From Actinomucor elegans (taxonomy: Eukaryota; Mucoromycota; Mucoromycetes; Mucorales; Mucoraceae), in assembly GCA_026027325.1 (NCBI GenBank), contig JAMSLZ010000013.1:789055-853054 (forward strand): a stretch of 64,000 bases of DNA. The letters are read 5' to 3'. Below, piece by piece: positions 61,104 through 64,000 of this stretch. The notes beneath the pieces were generated by a model. The model was not told where the DNA came from, made no database searches, and saw only the letters and a program-made list of their open reading frames with translations. Each line of letters starts with the position of its first letter. Within the stretch, counting starts at the first letter, position 1. A program made the position numbers and the translations under genes.

Positions 61104-63174
61104 ATGAAAATCCATCATTCATCATGGCTTTCTTATGCTGTGGTATTGATTTCGGCTCTATCGGGTATTCAAGCAGGAGATCCTTTGCCTGACAGTCCTT
61201 TAAGACATCCTACCGTCCCACCTTTGACAGAGCCCTATGTTGCCCCCACAACCCCTAAATACAATTACGCAGAAGTACTTCACAAAAGTTTTCTATTCTA
61301 TCATTCCCAAAAGTCTGGTGTTTTACCTTATCAACGTTTAGCTTGGAGATCGGATTCTTGCAAGGTCTGTGTAGGTGACTTTGGCGAAGATTTATCGCGT
61401 GGTTGGTACGAAGCTGCAAACACCATGAAATGGGGTTTGCCCTTGGGTTGGACAGTAACGCAATTGGCTTTTAATATTATGATCTTTGAAGATTCAATGA
61501 ATTCTGTTGACGAATTGGCAGAAGGTCTTGAACTACTCAAGTGGGGAGCAGGTAAAATGCCCTTTGTTCTAGGCACATTCTTCAAGTTATCACGGAAATT
61601 TAACTCCCTTTTTTTTTTCTGGATTAGATTATATCACCAATGCGCATTACAATGATACCTACATTGTTGGCCAATTGGGTACTTCAGCTTTAGGTCCAAT
61701 TTCCAAGCAAATCGAGTTGGATGTCGATTTTAACTACTGGGGACCACCTGAAGAATATGAGCAATGGGTGCCTACAGGTCTTCCCCACAAAGCCTACTAT
61801 CTCTCGCCCGAAAATCCATCATCCGAAATTGTAGGTGAGTATAGTGCTGCTTTAGCTGCTATTTCTATTCCTTGGCGTAGACACAATGCTACTTATGCTG
61901 ACACCTTGGTGGATCATGCCAAGCGTCTTTACAAGTTTGCTACTGACCATCCTGGCAGTTACGTTTCATCACGTCATAATGCTTTCCAATGGGCTACTTT
62001 TTGGTATCCTTCTACACGTTACGAAGACGAGCTTGCTTGGAGCGCTGCCTGGATTTACGCTGCAACCAAAGATCCATTTTATTTGGAGGAAGCAAAGAAA
62101 TGGTACGCGTTAGCAGTGGACTCTTGGACTGAATACTCGTGGGACGAAAAGGGTGGTGCATTGCACGTTTTGCTCTACGCCATCACCAAAGAAGGCCAGT
62201 TCTACAAGAACTCGATGGACTACTTTAATCAGTTCTTACCCGATAGCCCTACCAAGATCGTAAAGTTTACACCACGTGGCCTTGCTTACATTGAGCATTG
62301 GGGTTCAGTAGGTTATTCTGGTAATGTGGCTTTCTTGATGCTTGCCTTTGCCAAATCCATTGGTTATAAAACTGACGAAGCCAAGGCCATGGTTACCTTT
62401 GCCACTCAACAGATCAACTATGCTTTGGGTGACTATGGTTACAGTTGGGTAGTTGGCTTTGGAGACAACTATCCTACCAAGCCTTATCACAAATCGTCTT
62501 ATAATTCCTATATCGACTATCCTTTGCGTGGCGAGTTCCAAGATATTGTGGAGGGAGATTTCACTGAATCCAAAACAAAGCAGCGCTTCATTCTTTATGG
62601 CGCTGTGGAAGGCGGACCTAACGTCGATGATACCTGGTACGATGATCGTTCTAACTATGAATACTCCGAAGTCACGCAGGATTACAATGCTGCTTGGACC
62701 GGTGCTATTGCTGGTTTGATCGATTACTACGGTGCAGAAAATTTCGAACCTTATACAGATTGCGGTTTGGATCTGGGCTGGTCACATCCTAATGCTTCAG
62801 AGCCTCCAAAATGGCCTGAGGATGATTGTTACCATACTTGTAATACTGGATGTCCTAGAGGCCAAATGAAATCTTCGTACTCTTGGAAGCTATTGACGGA
62901 ACCTCAAGAAGAGATGTATAAGCAATTAGAAGTGCTATATCCTGGCCAAGGTTTAGTCAAGGCCGCTGCTCTTGAAGGAAAGACGATTGAGGATTTGAAG
63001 GCCATGGGTTTGATCAATAAGAAGGGTGAAATAGATATGAGCGCTGTTGATACTCACAATAAGGAAGGATCCAAACAGAAGACGTCTTCTGGTGCTTCTA
63101 CTAGCACCGTATCGTTCTCTTTATTCTCTTCTGGTGTCATTACTTCTGTTATTTACGCGTTTTTCTCTTCATGA
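61104..63174 (+). CDS. GPI-type glycoside hydrolase family 9 homologue with altered active site
   Basis: Two exons, 61104-61551 and 61628-63174; 664 residues. A signal peptide of about 24 residues ends SGIQA. Family-9 marks: GWYEAANTMKWGLPLGWTVT (residues ~101-120), LKWGADYITNAH across the join, PYHKSSYN (His437) and YEYSEVTQDYNAAWTGA (Glu497, the position of the catalytic acid). The canonical DAGD motif, which supplies the catalytic base and its helper Asp, reads E103-A-A-N106, so the base position is Asn. The C-terminus is Ser/Thr-rich and ends in a hydrophobic tail, a likely GPI-anchor signal, implying a cell-wall or plasma-membrane location. If active it would act on beta-1,4-glucan-like polymers; with this substitution it may bind without cutting or act on another substrate. 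Confidence 0.9.
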
Positions 63175-63292
63175 TTACCATTTGCTACCATATACATATA
63201 TCACCCACTCGTAAACAACAATAAAACAGTATTGATATAATAGCTTAGTATACAAATTTTAAAACAAAAAGAGTAGGTATCAAAGCATTAAC

Positions 63293-64000
63293 TTAATGCT
63301 TCTTTCCTCTTCTTTTTCTATGACTTTTATTAACCACAATATGATCTGCCCAATCTTGCGTTTGGTTCATCATTAGCTCCTCTTCCCGAGTAATAACTTG
63401 TCTGGTACCCCAGACAGTACGGGGACCTCCACTAACATGCGCTGCAGGCACAATTGGATCATCTTCTAGTGCTGAAGAAGCAGCAGACTCACTCAAAGCC
63501 AATGATAACTGTTCCTCACTTTCTGCTTCAGTCATAGCAGGTCTATACATTGAAAAGAATGGGTCGGTTTCCAACATTTGACGCTCTGAAGCGCTGTCTT
63601 TAGCCACTTGTAATTTTTGCTTTGACTCTGCGAGTTTTCTTTTTTGATCCTCGCGTCTTTCTTTGTCCTTTCTCTTCTTTACTCTGGCTACGAGTTCCTC
63701 TACCAAAGAAATAGTTATCATCTGGACTATAAATGTACAAAAAAAAAAAAAAAACTTACGGTTATAGACTTGGATGGTTTCTGGAGATACGATATCTTTG
63801 ACGTTGATTTCCAAGAATGTCACATCGCAGGCAAGAGGCAAATGACCCAAGTATTTACATTTCTTGCGAAGCTCTTCTGTCAATGTAGACTCTTGTACGT
63901 TGGTTGCTTGGACTTGAAGCGTGCGAGGGAACTGATCATATTCGCCAAATTCGTGCTTCAAGATACGGATATCCAAAGGATGAAGATACACATGTTGGCC
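63293..64000 (-). CDS. RNF10/Mag2-like RING E3 ligase, C-terminal part
   Basis: Partial gene, running off the right edge; only the C-terminal ~215 residues are here. Exons 63760-64000 and 63293-63699 (intron GTAAGT..GGTAG with an A-run on the plus strand). The text VYLHPLDIRILKHEFGEYDQFP-type block (positions ~63925-64000), KCKYLGHLPLACDVTFLEI and SPETIQVYN matches the region after the RING in RNF10/yeast Mag2, which ubiquitinate small-subunit ribosomal proteins in translation quality control. A charged helix (KKRKDKERREDQKRKL) and a basic tail (SHRKRRGKKH) follow. The RING itself lies outside the window, so ligase activity is not seen directly. Confidence 0.85.
   Translation of the reverse strand, partial: GQHVYLHPLDIRILKHEFGEYDQFPRTLQVQATNVQESTLTEELRKKCKYLGHLPLACDVTFLEINVKDIVSPETIQVYNRKFFFFFCTFIVQMITISLVEELVARVKKRKDKERREDQKRKLAESKQKLQVAKDSASERQMLETDPFFSMYRPAMTEAESEEQLSLALSESAASSALEDDPIVPAAHVSGGPRTVWGTRQVITREEELMMNQTQDWADHIVVNKSHRKRRGKKH

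Overview
The window looks like nuclear DNA of an early-diverging filamentous fungus, most likely Mucoromycota and probably Mucorales. It is AT-rich. The genes carry short GT-AG introns (mostly 50-80 nt), often with A- or T-runs beside the splice sites. The gene set also fits: a cytochrome-b5 front-end desaturase of the Mucor delta-6 type, a Rab11/Ypt3 GTPase, a Sho1 osmosensor, a GPI-type family-9 glycoside hydrolase homologue, and a UFL1 homologue that Dikarya lack. All family names come from reading translations by eye; no search was run.

Layout. 1-3.2 kb: mostly gene-free, with one decayed ORF. 3.2-8.1 kb: compact block with eL38 (+), a LisH-CTLH-CRA protein (-) sharing a promoter region with Rab11 (+), and the desaturase (+). 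8.1-15.3 kb: repeats, including two diverged copies of a ~0.55 kb repeat flanking a heavily mutated Crypton (tyrosine recombinase plus GCR1_C-like domain). 15.3-17.9 kb: a small unknown gene (-) and a coiled-coil protein with an eIF2B-epsilon-like W2 domain (+). 17.9-28.3 kb: repeats around one unknown intronless gene (23.8 kb). 28.3-36.4 kb: PRP18 (+), a Pgc1-like phosphodiesterase (+), an F-box-like gene (-) and a UFL1-like gene (-). 36.4-42 kb: decayed mobile sequence, including a PD-(D/E)XK-like ORF and a Helitron Rep region. 42.0-43.8 kb: SHO1 (+) and a small unknown gene (-). 43.8-48.5 kb: repeats. 48.5-49.6 kb: a Myb/SANT-like DNA-binding protein (-). 49.6-54.0 kb: repeats. 54.0-55.1 kb: an RBR E3 ligase (+), with a broken duplicate at 57.6-58.05 kb. 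58.3-59.0 kb: a proline-rich/acidic protein (+). 61.1-63.2 kb: GH9 homologue (+). 63.3-64.0 kb: the C-terminal part of an RNF10/Mag2 homologue (-), cut by the window edge.

The genes do not form a pathway cluster. Several concern protein modification or quality control (RBR, F-box, RNF10/Mag2, UFL1, a GID/RanBPM-like protein), which is probably chance. The gene-free half is a graveyard of transposons, and a degenerate ~65-95 bp motif recurs at least eighteen times there and never inside an intact gene. The best leads are: a GH9 homologue whose catalytic-base motif is altered, a W2-domain protein outside the known W2 families, UFL1 in a fungus, and the Crypton and Helitron relics.
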